NCBI GenBank assembly: GCA_030837965.1
Contig: JAUTXP010000014.1
Coordinates: 72,605-136,604 of the forward strand
DNA: 64,000 nucleotides
Reading direction: 5' to 3'
From: Acidimicrobiaceae bacterium
GTDB lineage: Bacteria; Actinomycetota; Acidimicrobiia; Acidimicrobiales; JAUTXP01
In this document: in pieces, positions 44,732 through 53,185 of the stretch
Layout: every line of letters starts with the position of its first letter
Position numbering within the stretch: position 1 is the stretch's first letter
Program-made: the position numbers and the translations under genes
Notes under the pieces: generated by a model
Databases searched by the model: none
What the model saw: the letters and a program-made list of their open reading frames with translations, nothing else
Told to the model about the DNA's origin: nothing

Positions 44732-45321
44732 GGCCTGCCTCCTCGCAACGCCCGGTCGGCTTGGGCCAACAGCCGCTCCAGTCCCACGTCGCTCACGCCG
44801 CCCACGACGCGTGTCAGCACGATGCCGTCGGGCGAGACGAGGAACGACTCGGGCACACCTCGCACGCCCCAGTCGACCTTGGCCGCCTCGTCCTCCACCA
44901 CCGGCCAGCCCCCGCCCCGCTCGTCGAAGAACCGGCGCACGTCGGCGGGCTCGTCCCTGTAGACCACCGAGACCACGGCCGCGTCGCCCGCGGCCTGATG
45001 GCGCTCGAAGAACAATCGCAACTGCGGATGCTCCTGCACACACGGGATGCACCACGTGGCGAAGAAGTTCACCAACACGTACTTGCCCTGTTGGGCGGAC
45101 AAGGCGAATCGGGACCCGTCCAGTCCCGGCCCAGACACGTCGGGCGCCGGACGGCCGATGAGCCGAGACGGCGCCACTCTGTCGGCCGCGGGCTTGCGGG
45201 TGGCCAGCACGCCGACGAACAAGGCAATGGTCAGCCCCACAGCCACCGCCGCGTACAGCGCGGTGCGTCGACGGGGCCGGTCGTCGACTGGCCCGGACTG
45301 CTCGTGCACTGCCGCGGTCAT
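44728..45321 (-). CDS. ccmG: CcmG/DsbE thiol:disulfide protein
   Basis: 197 residues. A membrane anchor at about 20-40 is followed by a thioredoxin fold with CIPC at 91-94 (NFFATWCIPCVQEHPQ) and the cis-Pro region GVPESFLVSPDG. It keeps the CXXCH cysteines of apocytochrome c reduced, taking electrons from CcdA, which is encoded at 51088. It overlaps ccmF by 4 bp. Confidence 0.92.
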   Translation of the reverse strand: MTAAVHEQSGPVDDRPRRRTALYAAVAVGLTIALFVGVLATRKPAADRVAPSRLIGRPAPDVSGPGLDGSRFALSAQQGKYVLVNFFATWCIPCVQEHPQLRLFFERHQAAGDAAVVSVVYRDEPADVRRFFDERGGGWPVVEDEAAKVDWGVRGVPESFLVSPDGIVLTRVVGGVSDVGLERLLAQADRALRGGRP

Positions 45322-47288
45322 GCCGGAGCGAGCTCGGGTTCCTCTTCGGCCACGGGCACAGGCTCAGAGGCGGGCGCGGTAGGACGGCGCCTGCGCCCGG
45401 GAAGGGCCGCCATCAGCGTGCCCACGGCCATGATCCCGCCGCCCACCCAGAGCCACATGATCAACGGCTGCACGATGACGCCGATCACCACCGTGCCGCC
45501 CGGCTCGCGCGGCGGCGTCACCAGCGTGAGGTACACGTCGTCGACTCCGGTTGTGCGCACCGACGGCGTCCCGATGGCGTCGTTGGCGAACGGGAACTTG
45601 TTGAGAGCTGGGCGGAACACGCGTCCGCCGTCCACGCGCACGTCGGCCACGATCGACTTCTTGTTCGGATGGTCGACCTGCTTGGCCCCGAGATAGGTGA
45701 CGGTATGGCCGGCCAGTCGGGCCGACTCGCCTTCGGCCAGGCGGAACTGGTGGCGATGTCCGTAAGACGAGCTGGCCGCGAAGGCAACGGCGATGACGAC
45801 CACGCCGACGTGCACGACCATCCCGCCGTTGGCCCGCCCGAACAAGCCGTGCAGCCCTTGCCGGCGCGTCGACAAGAGCAGTTGCCTGCCCGCGCCCGCG
45901 GCCGCGAACGCGCCGAGGCCGAAGGCCAGCAGCGGCGCCGCGCCTCGAAGGCCGAAGGCGACGCACAACACGACGGTGGACGCGGCCACCGTCAACGGCC
46001 ATTGCAGCCGATGGCGCAACAGCTCGCTGCCCGCCTTCCGCCATGGGAGCGCGGGCGCGACCGCCATGAGGAACAGCAGCGTGAAGCCGATGGGCCTGGT
46101 CATGCGGTCGAAGTACGGACGGCCCACCGACAGCCGGTCGCCGTTCAGGGCCTCGGCGATGAGCGGGAACACCGTTCCCAGCAGGACCACGAAGGCGAAG
46201 GCTGCGAACAGCATGTTGTTGGCGAGGAAGGCCCCTTCTCGCGACACCGGCGAGTCCATGGTGCCCGGCGATCGCAGGCGGTCGCCTCGCCAGCCGATGA
46301 GGCCGACGCCGACGGCCACGATCACCGCGAAAAAGGTGAGGATGGCGGGCCCGATGGGCGACTCCGTGAACGCGTGCACCGAGTCGAGCACGCCCGAGCG
46401 GGTGAGGAACGTGCCCAGGATGGTGAGGCTGAACGTGGCCAGCAGCAGCGACAGGTTCCAGACCCGCAGCATCCCGCGGCGCTCCTGCACCATCACCGAA
46501 TGGATGAATGCGGTACCGGTCAGCCACGGGAGGAACGACGCGTTCTCAACCGGGTCCCACGCCCAGTACCCGCCCCAGCCGAGAACCTCGTACGACCACC
46601 AGGCGCCGAGAACGATGCCGACGGTGAGGAAGCCCCACGCGAACAGCGTCCAGCGCCGGGTCTCGACCAGCCAGCCCTCCCCGACCCGGCCCGTCACCAG
46701 CGCGGCCACCGCGAACGCGAAGGGCACGGTGAAGCCGACGTAGCCCAGGTAGAGCATGGGCGGGTGGAACGCGACCAGTGGATGGTTCTGCAGCAGCGGG
46801 TTCGGGCCGGGGCCGTCGGTGGGCAGCACGCCGGAGAGCTGCTTGAACGGGTTGGCCGGGCCCAGCATGAGCCCGAAGAAGAAGGCGGCCACCACGAACA
46901 TCACCAGCAGGGCCCAGCCCACCATCGGGTCGGCCTGCCGGTTCTTGAACCGGTGGGCCACTGACGCGGTGTAGCCCGCCAGTACCAGCGACCACAGCAG
47001 GATCGAGCCTTCCAAGGCCGACCACATGCCGGTGATGCAGAACAGCAGCGGCGTGGTCGTGCTGTTGTTGTCGGCCACGTACTTCAGGGAGAAGTCGTGG
47101 GTGATCAAGGCCCGCTGCATGGCCAGCACCGCCACCAATGCCGCGCCCAGGAGCAGCCAGACATAGATGCGCCCGCCCCGCAGGATGGCGGCCCTGCCCT
47201 TGGCCAATCCGAAGGCCATGGTCCCTGCCCCGGTGAGGGCGGCGAGGAATCCGAGGAGGACGGCGCTTTGGCCGAGAAGCGCGTTCAT
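45318..47288 (-). CDS. ccmF: Cytochrome c heme lyase subunit CcmF
   Basis: 656 residues, about 15 membrane helices. The WWD domain is WGGYWAWDPVENASFLPWLTGTAFIHS. Heme-ligand His regions ITHDFSLKYVADNNS and HPPMLYLGYVGF are intact. It ligates heme from holo-CcmE to apocytochrome c outside the membrane. The C-terminal tail is hydrophilic and Glu/Pro-rich. Confidence 0.94.
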   Translation of the reverse strand: MNALLGQSAVLLGFLAALTGAGTMAFGLAKGRAAILRGGRIYVWLLLGAALVAVLAMQRALITHDFSLKYVADNNSTTTPLLFCITGMWSALEGSILLWSLVLAGYTASVAHRFKNRQADPMVGWALLVMFVVAAFFFGLMLGPANPFKQLSGVLPTDGPGPNPLLQNHPLVAFHPPMLYLGYVGFTVPFAFAVAALVTGRVGEGWLVETRRWTLFAWGFLTVGIVLGAWWSYEVLGWGGYWAWDPVENASFLPWLTGTAFIHSVMVQERRGMLRVWNLSLLLATFSLTILGTFLTRSGVLDSVHAFTESPIGPAILTFFAVIVAVGVGLIGWRGDRLRSPGTMDSPVSREGAFLANNMLFAAFAFVVLLGTVFPLIAEALNGDRLSVGRPYFDRMTRPIGFTLLFLMAVAPALPWRKAGSELLRHRLQWPLTVAASTVVLCVAFGLRGAAPLLAFGLGAFAAAGAGRQLLLSTRRQGLHGLFGRANGGMVVHVGVVVIAVAFAASSSYGHRHQFRLAEGESARLAGHTVTYLGAKQVDHPNKKSIVADVRVDGGRVFRPALNKFPFANDAIGTPSVRTTGVDDVYLTLVTPPREPGGTVVIGVIVQPLIMWLWVGGGIMAVGTLMAALPGRRRRPTAPASEPVPVAEEEPELAPA

Positions 47289-47720
47289 CTACTGGTTACT
47301 TGCGTCGCCGCTGGTCGTGGAGTCGGTCGGATAATCCTTGACCCGGTCCGGGTTCTTCACTCGGTACGACTCGGTGTGCCTCACCATGATGCGGTCGCTG
47401 GCGTAGTGCGAGCCCTCCCACCGTCCTTCCAGCACGACAGGGATGCCGGGCTTGAAGGTGGAGGGCTGGTTCCCTTGGTGCACGACGTCGATGCGCGTGC
47501 CCTTATTCTCGATGGTGAAGTCGACCTTGTCGCCCCGCTCCACGAGGTCGGACGCCACGGTGCCCTCGACGCGGAACCGCCGCGTGCCCAGGTCGGCCTT
47601 GTCGCGCACGGCCTCGTCGGCCGTCTTGAAGAACACGGTCGCGTTGCCGAGCCCTTGGAACACCAGGAACCCGAGCGCGCCCAGGATGACGGCCGACGCG
47701 ATCCACAGCCTGCGGTTCAT
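47289..47720 (-). CDS. ccmE: Heme chaperone CcmE
   Basis: 143 residues from ATG 47720. One N-terminal membrane anchor and an OB fold with VEGTVASDLV, GDKVDFTIENKG, VVLEGRW. The heme-binding motif is HTESY (H115, Y119), the classical HXXXY type rather than the cysteine variant. CcmE receives heme from CcmABCD and gives it to CcmF. It abuts ccmF. Confidence 0.93.
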   Translation of the reverse strand: MNRRLWIASAVILGALGFLVFQGLGNATVFFKTADEAVRDKADLGTRRFRVEGTVASDLVERGDKVDFTIENKGTRIDVVHQGNQPSTFKPGIPVVLEGRWEGSHYASDRIMVRHTESYRVKNPDRVKDYPTDSTTSGDASNQ

Positions 47721-47806
47721 ACCCGCCGTCCTCGGCGCACGACGTAGAGGGCGTAGAGCGCGAGCGTCCCCACGGTGATGGCGTAGCCCGCACCGACGTA
47801 TCCCAT
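47717..47806 (-). CDS. ccmD: CcmD-like small membrane protein
   Basis: 29 residues, below normal annotation cut-offs. Single helix GAGYAITVGTLALYALYVVRRGRR with the cytoplasmic basic end expected of CcmD. It starts in the ccmC stop (TAATG) and ends overlapping the ccmE start (ATGA). Position and topology rather than sequence similarity identify it. CcmD helps release holo-CcmE. Confidence 0.8.
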   Translation of the reverse strand: MGYVGAGYAITVGTLALYALYVVRRGRRV

Positions 47807-48540
47807 TACCGGCCCACCGCCGTCGTCGTTGTCGCCGCCCCGGCTTCGGCCCTGCGCTCGGCGATGGCCGCATCCAGCGAGCGGTCGCCCGCCTCGTCCA
47901 TGGCCCGCTCCACGCGGAAGCGGTGCATGGTCAGCCACGCGTACGTCAACGTGATGGCGACGAAGCCGAGCAGCATTACCGCGATGTAGTTGCCGTCCAG
48001 GTTCTCCTTGGGCGTGAGGGTGAGTGACTGGCGCTGATGCAACGTGCGCCACCACTGCACGGCGAAGTGGTCGATGGGCACGACGGTGACGGCCAGGAGG
48101 GCGGCGATGGCGCTGCGCTTGGCGTTGGTGTCAGGGTCGCCGCCCACCCTTCGCAGGGCGAGGTAGCCGAGGAAGAGGAACAGCATCAGCGCGGTCAGCG
48201 TGAGGCGCGCGTCCCAGACCCACCACACGCCCCACGTGGGCCTGCCCCAGATGGAACCGGTGATCAGGGTGAGGGCGGTGAAGACCACACCCACCTCGGC
48301 CGAGGCACCCGCGATGTGGTCCCAGCGCCGGGCGCGGGTGCGAGGCAGGAGGTAGGCGGCGCTGGCCAGCGCGGTCACGCCGAACGAGAGGTACGAAGCC
48401 CACGCCAGTGGCGGGTGGATGGCGATGAGGCGGACGTAGTCGCCCTGCTCCTGCGTGGGCGGCAGGCCCAGGCCGAGCACGACGGTGGTGGCCAGCGTGA
48501 TCAGCGCCGCTCCTCCCACCAGTCGCGTCAGGGTGCTCAT
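47806..48540 (-). CDS. ccmC: Heme-handling protein CcmC
   Basis: 244 residues from ATG 48540, six helices. The WWD-type motif is GRPTWGVWWVWDARLT; flanking heme-ligand histidines are in AIHPPLAWASY and VPIDHFAVQWWRTLHQ. It delivers heme to CcmE. The C-terminal 35 residues are a hydrophilic extension. Confidence 0.92.
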   Translation of the reverse strand: MSTLTRLVGGAALITLATTVVLGLGLPPTQEQGDYVRLIAIHPPLAWASYLSFGVTALASAAYLLPRTRARRWDHIAGASAEVGVVFTALTLITGSIWGRPTWGVWWVWDARLTLTALMLFLFLGYLALRRVGGDPDTNAKRSAIAALLAVTVVPIDHFAVQWWRTLHQRQSLTLTPKENLDGNYIAVMLLGFVAITLTYAWLTMHRFRVERAMDEAGDRSLDAAIAERRAEAGAATTTTAVGR

Positions 48541-49208
48541 GCCTCCTCCAAGAGGGTCTCGAAGGCCAAGACCCCGAACGTCGTGTAGATCACGGCGAAG
48601 ACGCTCAACAGGCGCACCCAAGGCCAGGCGTCGGACACCGGGGTGATGTCGAGCGCCGCTTCCGTCGCTCTGGTGGCGGCCAGCAGGACCGGCGCCACCA
48701 CCGGCAACAGTAGGAGGGGCAAGAGGGTTTCCCGCACTCGGAGGCCGGCGGCCAGCATGCCGTAGACCACGCCTGCGGCGGCCAGGCCCACCGTGGCCGC
48801 GGCGGCGGTGGCCATCACGATCACGGCCCGGTGCACGTCGGCGTCGTAGAGCAGCACCACGAAGACACCGAGCAACAGCTCCAAGGCCAGTAGTTGCAAG
48901 GCCACTGCGCCCGCCTTGCCCAAGAAGATGCCTGCCGGGTCGAGGCCGGAGAGGCGCAGCCCGTCACGCGCGCTGTCGGCCGACTCGACCGCGAAGCTGC
49001 GTTGCACGGCCAGCAGCGAGGCGAAGAGCACGGCCACCCAGAACAGGCCCGGCGCCGCTCGTTGCAGCACGCCCCGGTCGGGGTCGAGGGCGAAGGCGAA
49101 CAGCACCAGGACGAGAACGCCGAAGGGCGCGATCTGGTTCGTGGCCACGCGTGACCGGGCCTCGATGCGCAGGTCCTTGCCCGCCATGAGGGCGGCGTCA
49201 CGCCACAT
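48537..49208 (-). CDS. ccmB: Heme exporter-type ABC permease CcmB
   Basis: 223 residues with six helices, starting at ATG 49208 inside the ccmA end (11-bp overlap). The N-terminus AGKDLRIEARSRVATNQIAPFGVLVLVLFAFAL is the CcmB signature. With CcmA it powers release of holo-CcmE from CcmC. Confidence 0.9.
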   Translation of the reverse strand: MWRDAALMAGKDLRIEARSRVATNQIAPFGVLVLVLFAFALDPDRGVLQRAAPGLFWVAVLFASLLAVQRSFAVESADSARDGLRLSGLDPAGIFLGKAGAVALQLLALELLLGVFVVLLYDADVHRAVIVMATAAAATVGLAAAGVVYGMLAAGLRVRETLLPLLLLPVVAPVLLAATRATEAALDITPVSDAWPWVRLLSVFAVIYTTFGVLAFETLLEEA

Positions 49209-49869
49209 GCACTCGGTCCTGCTCGTGGACATGGCCGCCCGCCATGACGAGGGTGCGGTGGGCCAACGCCGTGGCCCGGTCGATCTCGTGCGAGGCCAGC
49301 ACCACGGCCGCGCCCGCGGCGGCCGCGTCCTTGACGATGGCGTCGACCGTGTCCCTGCTCTCGGCATCGAGCCCGGCGTGCGGCTCGTCGAGCAGCCACA
49401 GCTCGGGCGCTTTGGCCAAGACCACGGCGAGCGCGGTGCGTCGGCGCTGGCCGGTGGAGAGGCGGCCGACGGCGACAGTGCGCAGGCGCGTGTGCAGGCC
49501 CAGTCGCTCCAAGGCCCTGCCCGTGGCGGCATGCGGGTCGGGCAGGCCCGCGGCCTTCACCGCGAAGCGGACGTTGTCCTCGACGGTGAGGTCGTCGTAC
49601 AAGAAGCCCGCGTGACCGAGCAGCCCGATGTGGCGGCGTACGTCTCGACGGCCACGGCCCGTCCGCAGGTCGTGGCCGAGGACGTGGGCCTCGCCTTGGG
49701 CCACAGGCAGGAGGCCCGCGCAGGCCCGCAGGAGGCTGGTCTTGCCCGCCCCGTTTGCCCCCTGCACGAGGACGACCTCACCGGGATCGACGTCGAGGTC
49801 GACGCCGGCGAGGGCGGGGAAGCGGCCAAGGAGCGCCACAGCGGCACGGAAGCGGACGGCGGGAGCCAT
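49198..49869 (-). CDS. ccmA: ABC ATPase CcmA
   Basis: 223 residues from ATG 49869 (an upstream ATG at 49914 is possible). Walker A is GANGAGKTS; the signature LSTGQRRR and Walker B LWLLDEPHAGLD follow. It is the first gene of the ccm operon, divergent from the sortase gene with about 70 bp between starts. Confidence 0.9.
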   Translation of the reverse strand: MAPAVRFRAAVALLGRFPALAGVDLDVDPGEVVLVQGANGAGKTSLLRACAGLLPVAQGEAHVLGHDLRTGRGRRDVRRHIGLLGHAGFLYDDLTVEDNVRFAVKAAGLPDPHAATGRALERLGLHTRLRTVAVGRLSTGQRRRTALAVVLAKAPELWLLDEPHAGLDAESRDTVDAIVKDAAAAGAAVVLASHEIDRATALAHRTLVMAGGHVHEQDRVHVA

Positions 49870-49927
49870 GGGGAACGGTGCCAATGGTACGAGGGGGCGG
49901 CGCGACGGTTCCATGCGAGGGCGCCGC

Positions 49928-49933
49928 TACCGT
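49928..49933 (+). promoter_or_regulatory. -10-like box of the sortase gene (leaderless)
   Basis: TACCGT ends 6 nt before ATG 49940; no Shine-Dalgarno sequence. Confidence 0.4.
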
Positions 49934-49939
49934 GGCCGG

Positions 49940-50917
49940 ATGGACTGGCGTCGGTGGGTGGGGGGCCTCGGGCGCACGTTGATCGCGGCGGGCACGCTGA
50001 TCCTGCTGTTCGTCGTGTACCAGCTTTGGGGCACCGGCATCGCCGAGGCCCGCAGCCAGCGGGGCCTGGTCGACGACTTCCGCCGGGCCCATCCCGGCCT
50101 GGCTCGGGGCGGGCCCAGTACCACTGGTGTGCCCGGCCCGGAGCCGACGACCACCACCACCTTCCCCGACGCGCCCGGCCCGGCCCCCACCGGCTCGGCC
50201 GTGGCCATCATCCGCATCCCCAAGATCGGGGTGGACAAGGCCGTGGTCGAAGGGGTGGCCCTGTCCGACCTCAAGAAGGGGCCCGGGCACTACTCGGCCA
50301 CGCCCATGCCGGGCCAGCCCGGCAACGCGGCCATCGCCGGGCACCGGACCACGTACGGGGCGCCCTTCTACCGGCTGGACGAGCTGTCCAAGGGCGACAA
50401 GATCTACGTCACCACTCCCCAGGGGGCGTTCGAGTACCACGTGCGCGAGACGCAGGTGGTGAAGCCGTCAGACGTGTTCGTGCTCGACTCCACGCCCGAC
50501 AACCGGCTCACCCTGACCACCTGCAACCCGCGGTTCTCGGCCCGCCAGCGCATGGTCGTGGTGTCCGACTTGATCGGCCCGGCCGCGCCCGCGCCGCCGC
50601 CGTCGGCCGTCGTCCCTGGTCCCGGCCCCGAGGGCGGAGACAACCCGGTGGTAGGGAGCACGACCACCACCACGACTGGGTCGGGCACTGAGTCCGAGCC
50701 CGGCTCGCAGTTCGAAGGCGGCCTGTCCGGCCAGCGTGCCCCCAAGGGACCGGCGCTGTTGTGGGGACTGGCCGCCGCGCTGGTGGCATTCGGCGTGTGG
50801 GTCCTGTCTCGGCGCTGGCGGCGCTGGCCTGCGTACCTGTTGGGCGCCCCGGTGTTCTTGCTCGTGCTGTTCGTGTTCTTCGAGAACTTCAGCCGCCTCC
50901 TGCCCGCCAACTTCTAA
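49940..50917 (+). CDS. Class E-type sortase
   Basis: 325 residues from ATG 49940. An N-terminal anchor (LIAAGTLILLFVVYQLWG) and a Pro/Thr linker lead to a sortase barrel with catalytic His135 (AGHRTTYGAPFYRL), Cys195 (LTLTTCNPRFS) and Arg202. Class E is suggested by the N-anchored layout and the TLTTCNP motif. Two further C-terminal helices (about 277-295 and 301-319) are an extra feature. A candidate substrate with LPATG is encoded at 19367. Confidence 0.88.
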   Translation: MDWRRWVGGLGRTLIAAGTLILLFVVYQLWGTGIAEARSQRGLVDDFRRAHPGLARGGPSTTGVPGPEPTTTTTFPDAPGPAPTGSAVAIIRIPKIGVDKAVVEGVALSDLKKGPGHYSATPMPGQPGNAAIAGHRTTYGAPFYRLDELSKGDKIYVTTPQGAFEYHVRETQVVKPSDVFVLDSTPDNRLTLTTCNPRFSARQRMVVVSDLIGPAAPAPPPSAVVPGPGPEGGDNPVVGSTTTTTTGSGTESEPGSQFEGGLSGQRAPKGPALLWGLAAALVAFGVWVLSRRWRRWPAYLLGAPVFLLVLFVFFENFSRLLPANF

Positions 50918-50953
50918 AGCCCCCGCCCGCCCCGCCGCCGCCCCCACGCCGCC

Positions 50954-51014
50954 TTCTCGCATTTGGGCGTACTTGCGTCGACTCTTCCGCCAGAACCACG
51001 CCCAAATGCGAGAA
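50954..51014. repeat. Stem-loop repeat family B, copy 2
   Basis: A perfect 17-bp inverted repeat (left arm TTCTCGCATTTGGGCGT) encloses a 27-nt loop between the convergent sortase and ccdA genes. Copy 1 at 11810 has the same arm core, the same loop length, and 15 of 27 loop bases in common. Confidence 0.88.
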
Positions 51015-51087
51015 CAACCACCGCCGGCGGGCGTGCGGGCCGGGGCCGGCGCCGGGGTCGGGTCGGGCCCCAGGCAGGGCGGGCGTT

Positions 51088-51855
51088 TTAGATCTTGGCC
51101 AGGCGGTCCAGGCCGACGCGCTCCATCCACCGCAGGATCGTGGCCGACATGCGGTTCACCTCCCCGGCGAACAGCAGCAAACCGAACGCCACCAGCAGCA
51201 CGCCCGACACCAGGTTGATGATCCGGTAGTGCCGCTTCACCCAAGCGAACGCGGTCGTCAGCCGCCCGAACGCCAGCCCGGTCACCACGAACGGCACGCC
51301 CAGCCCGAGCGAGTAGAAGAACAGCAACAAGATGCCCTGCGTGAGCTGCGCCCCAGTCGCGGCGTAGATCAGGATGGGCCCGAGCACGGGGCCGATGCAC
51401 GGCGTCCACCCGAAGGCGAAGGCCATCCCCATCACGGGCGCGCCCCAGTCGCCCAGTCGGGACGGCGAGATGTGGAACCGTCGCTCCGTCTGCATGACCC
51501 GGGGCGAGATGAACCCGGCCAGGAACAGCCCCATCACCACGATCACCGCGCCGCTGAGCTGCTCGAGGCCGCGCTGATGGTCCTGCAACGTGCGACCCAC
51601 CGTGCTCGCGGCCGCGCCCAACGACACGAACACCACGGTGAACCCGAGCACGAACAGCACGGTCGAGCGCAGGATCTGCCGGGTGTCGGCCTTGGTCTGC
51701 ACAGACAACTGCCCGGCACTCACCCCCGACATCAGCGAGATGTAGCCCGGTACGAGCGGCAGCACGCAAGGCGACAGGAACGACAGCATCCCCGCACCGA
51801 AGGCGCCGAGCCACCCCAACGGCCCGGTCGACAGCGCCAACAGCAACGCCACCAC
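51088..51855 (-). CDS. ccdA: Thiol-redox membrane protein CcdA
   Basis: 255 residues, six helices. The redox cysteines are C30 in FLSPCVLPLVPGY and C153 in GWTPCIGPVLG. It carries reducing power from cytoplasmic thioredoxin to CcmG for cytochrome c maturation. It follows the enoyl-CoA hydratase gene by 6 bp in the same direction and is separated from the ccm operon by the sortase. Confidence 0.93.
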   Translation of the reverse strand: MVALLLALSTGPLGWLGAFGAGMLSFLSPCVLPLVPGYISLMSGVSAGQLSVQTKADTRQILRSTVLFVLGFTVVFVSLGAAASTVGRTLQDHQRGLEQLSGAVIVVMGLFLAGFISPRVMQTERRFHISPSRLGDWGAPVMGMAFAFGWTPCIGPVLGPILIYAATGAQLTQGILLLFFYSLGLGVPFVVTGLAFGRLTTAFAWVKRHYRIINLVSGVLLVAFGLLLFAGEVNRMSATILRWMERVGLDRLAKI

Positions 51856-51861
51856 GCCCGC

Positions 51862-52596
51862 CTATCGGCCCTGGAACCGGGGCGTCCTGCGCTCCCGGAA
51901 TGCGGCCATCCCCTCGGCCAGGTCCTCGCTCCCCCACGCCCGGCGCACGGCCTCATCAACCGACGGATCGTCGGCCGCCGCCTCCAACCGGGTCAGCGCC
52001 AGCTTGTGGCCGGCCATGGTCAGCGGGGCCAGCTTTGACGCCATCGAATCGGCCCACGCCAGGGCGTCGTCCAGCCCGCCGAGCCGATGCACCAGGCCGA
52101 GCGACAGGGCCTGCTCGCCCGACACCTCCTCGGCGGCCAACAGCATCCCCTGCGCAGGCCCGAAGCCAGCGAGCCGGGCCAGACGCTGCACGGTCCAATG
52201 GTCGACCATCAGGCCCAGCTTGGCCGCGGGGATGCCGAAGCGGGCATCGGCCGCGGCCACCCGCAAGTCGCAGGCCACGGCCAACTGCGTGCCCGCGCCC
52301 AGGGCGGCGCCGGACACCGCGGCCAGCACCGGGACCGGCACCGAGACGAGCGCGTCCAGCAACGATCGCAACGCGCCCCGAAAGTCCGAGTCCTCCACGC
52401 CCTGCAAGTCCGCGCCGGCACAGAAGTGGCCGCCCGCCCCAGTCAGGACAACGACACGCACCCCCTCGGCCACGAACGACCTGAGCCCGTCCTCCAGCTC
52501 GACGCACGACTGCGTGTCCACCGCGTTGCGCCGCTCGGGCCGCTCGATGGTCAACACCCCGACGCGCCCGTCGGCCTGCGAGTCCCGACCGATCAC
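51862..52596 (-). CDS. Enoyl-CoA hydratase/isomerase family protein
   Basis: 244 residues. Crotonase signatures: LTIERPERRNAVD, GAGGHFCAGADLQG with the oxyanion hole, and AVSGAALGAGTQLAVACDLRVAA. The start GTG 52596 is the last possible one in an 8-bp GATCACCC tandem repeat, so copy-number change could alter the 5' end. It probably acts in fatty acid or amino acid acyl-CoA degradation. Confidence 0.87.
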   Translation of the reverse strand: MIGRDSQADGRVGVLTIERPERRNAVDTQSCVELEDGLRSFVAEGVRVVVLTGAGGHFCAGADLQGVEDSDFRGALRSLLDALVSVPVPVLAAVSGAALGAGTQLAVACDLRVAAADARFGIPAAKLGLMVDHWTVQRLARLAGFGPAQGMLLAAEEVSGEQALSLGLVHRLGGLDDALAWADSMASKLAPLTMAGHKLALTRLEAAADDPSVDEAVRRAWGSEDLAEGMAAFRERRTPRFQGR

Positions 52597-52628
52597 CCGA
52601 TCACCCGATCACCCGATCACCCGATCAC
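52591..52628. repeat. Tandem GATCACCC 8-bp repeat at a start codon
   Basis: Four full copies plus a partial copy of GATCACCC cover the start of the enoyl-CoA hydratase gene and the gap to the biotin carrier gene. The unit is not a multiple of three. On the minus strand each unit contains GTG. Confidence 0.85.
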
Positions 52629-52660
52629 GACAGTCACGGCGACCGCCGAGGTCGCGGCGA

Positions 52661-52891
52661 TCACTCGATCACGGCGATGAGGTCGCCCTCCTGGATCTGG
52701 TCGTCGGGTTTGACCCGGACGTCGGTCACCGTGCCCGCCACAGGCGCCTCGACCGGGATCTCCATCTTCATCGACTCCAGGATGGCGAGGGTGTCCCCCT
52801 CGGCCACGCTCTGGCCCGGCTCCACGTGCACTTGCCACACGTTGGCCGTGATTTCAGCGCGAACCTCGGTCACCAGGGCAGGATAGGCCAC
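52661..52891 (-). CDS. Biotin/lipoyl-attachment carrier protein (BCCP-like)
   Basis: 76 residues from GTG 52891, with AAGGAG 11 nt upstream. The whole protein is one biotinyl domain with the lysine in ESMKMEIP (K42). Stand-alone domains of this size serve acyl-CoA carboxylases in actinobacteria; the beta chain at 54661 is a possible partner. Its start codon abuts that of the divergent GlsB-like gene (CAC|GTG). Confidence 0.88.
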   Translation of the reverse strand: MAYPALVTEVRAEITANVWQVHVEPGQSVAEGDTLAILESMKMEIPVEAPVAGTVTDVRVKPDDQIQEGDLIAVIE

Positions 52892-53137
52892 GTGTTCCTC
52901 ATCTCCTTGGTGATCGGCGGCCTTGTGATCGGCGCTCTGGGCAGGCTGGCCATCCCCGGCCCCAACCCCATGAGCATCGGCATGACCATCCTCGTGGGCA
53001 TCGGCGGGTCGCTCGTCGGCGGCGCCGTGGGCTACGTCCTCACCGGCGGGCGCCGCCCGGGCGGGTGGGTGCTGGCCGTACTCAGCGCCGCGGGTATCGT
53101 CTGGCTCATACAACGCCCCAGACGCAGCGCCGTCTAG
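52892..53137 (+). CDS. GlsB/YeaQ/YmgE-family small membrane protein
   Basis: 81 residues, two or three helices: LISLVIGGLVIGALGRLAIPGPNPMSIGMTILVGIGGSLVGG. This is the transglycosylase-associated/stress membrane protein family of unknown mechanism. GTG 52892 directly abuts the opposite start codon of the BCCP gene. Its stop lies in a 15-bp tandem duplication (GCCGTCTAGCCCTTG, 53129-53163). Confidence 0.8.
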   Translation: MFLISLVIGGLVIGALGRLAIPGPNPMSIGMTILVGIGGSLVGGAVGYVLTGGRRPGGWVLAVLSAAGIVWLIQRPRRSAV

Positions 53138-53163
53138 CCCTTGGCCGTCTAGCCCTTGGCCGT
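53129..53163. repeat. 15-bp tandem duplication at the glsB-like stop
   Basis: GCCGTCTAGCCCTTG occurs twice plus a third partial copy. The first copy holds the gene's TAG. A CCAGACC...GGTCTGG hairpin follows, spanning the gmd stop codon. Confidence 0.75.
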
Positions 53164-53185
53164 GCAGCCGGCCAACCCAGACCGG

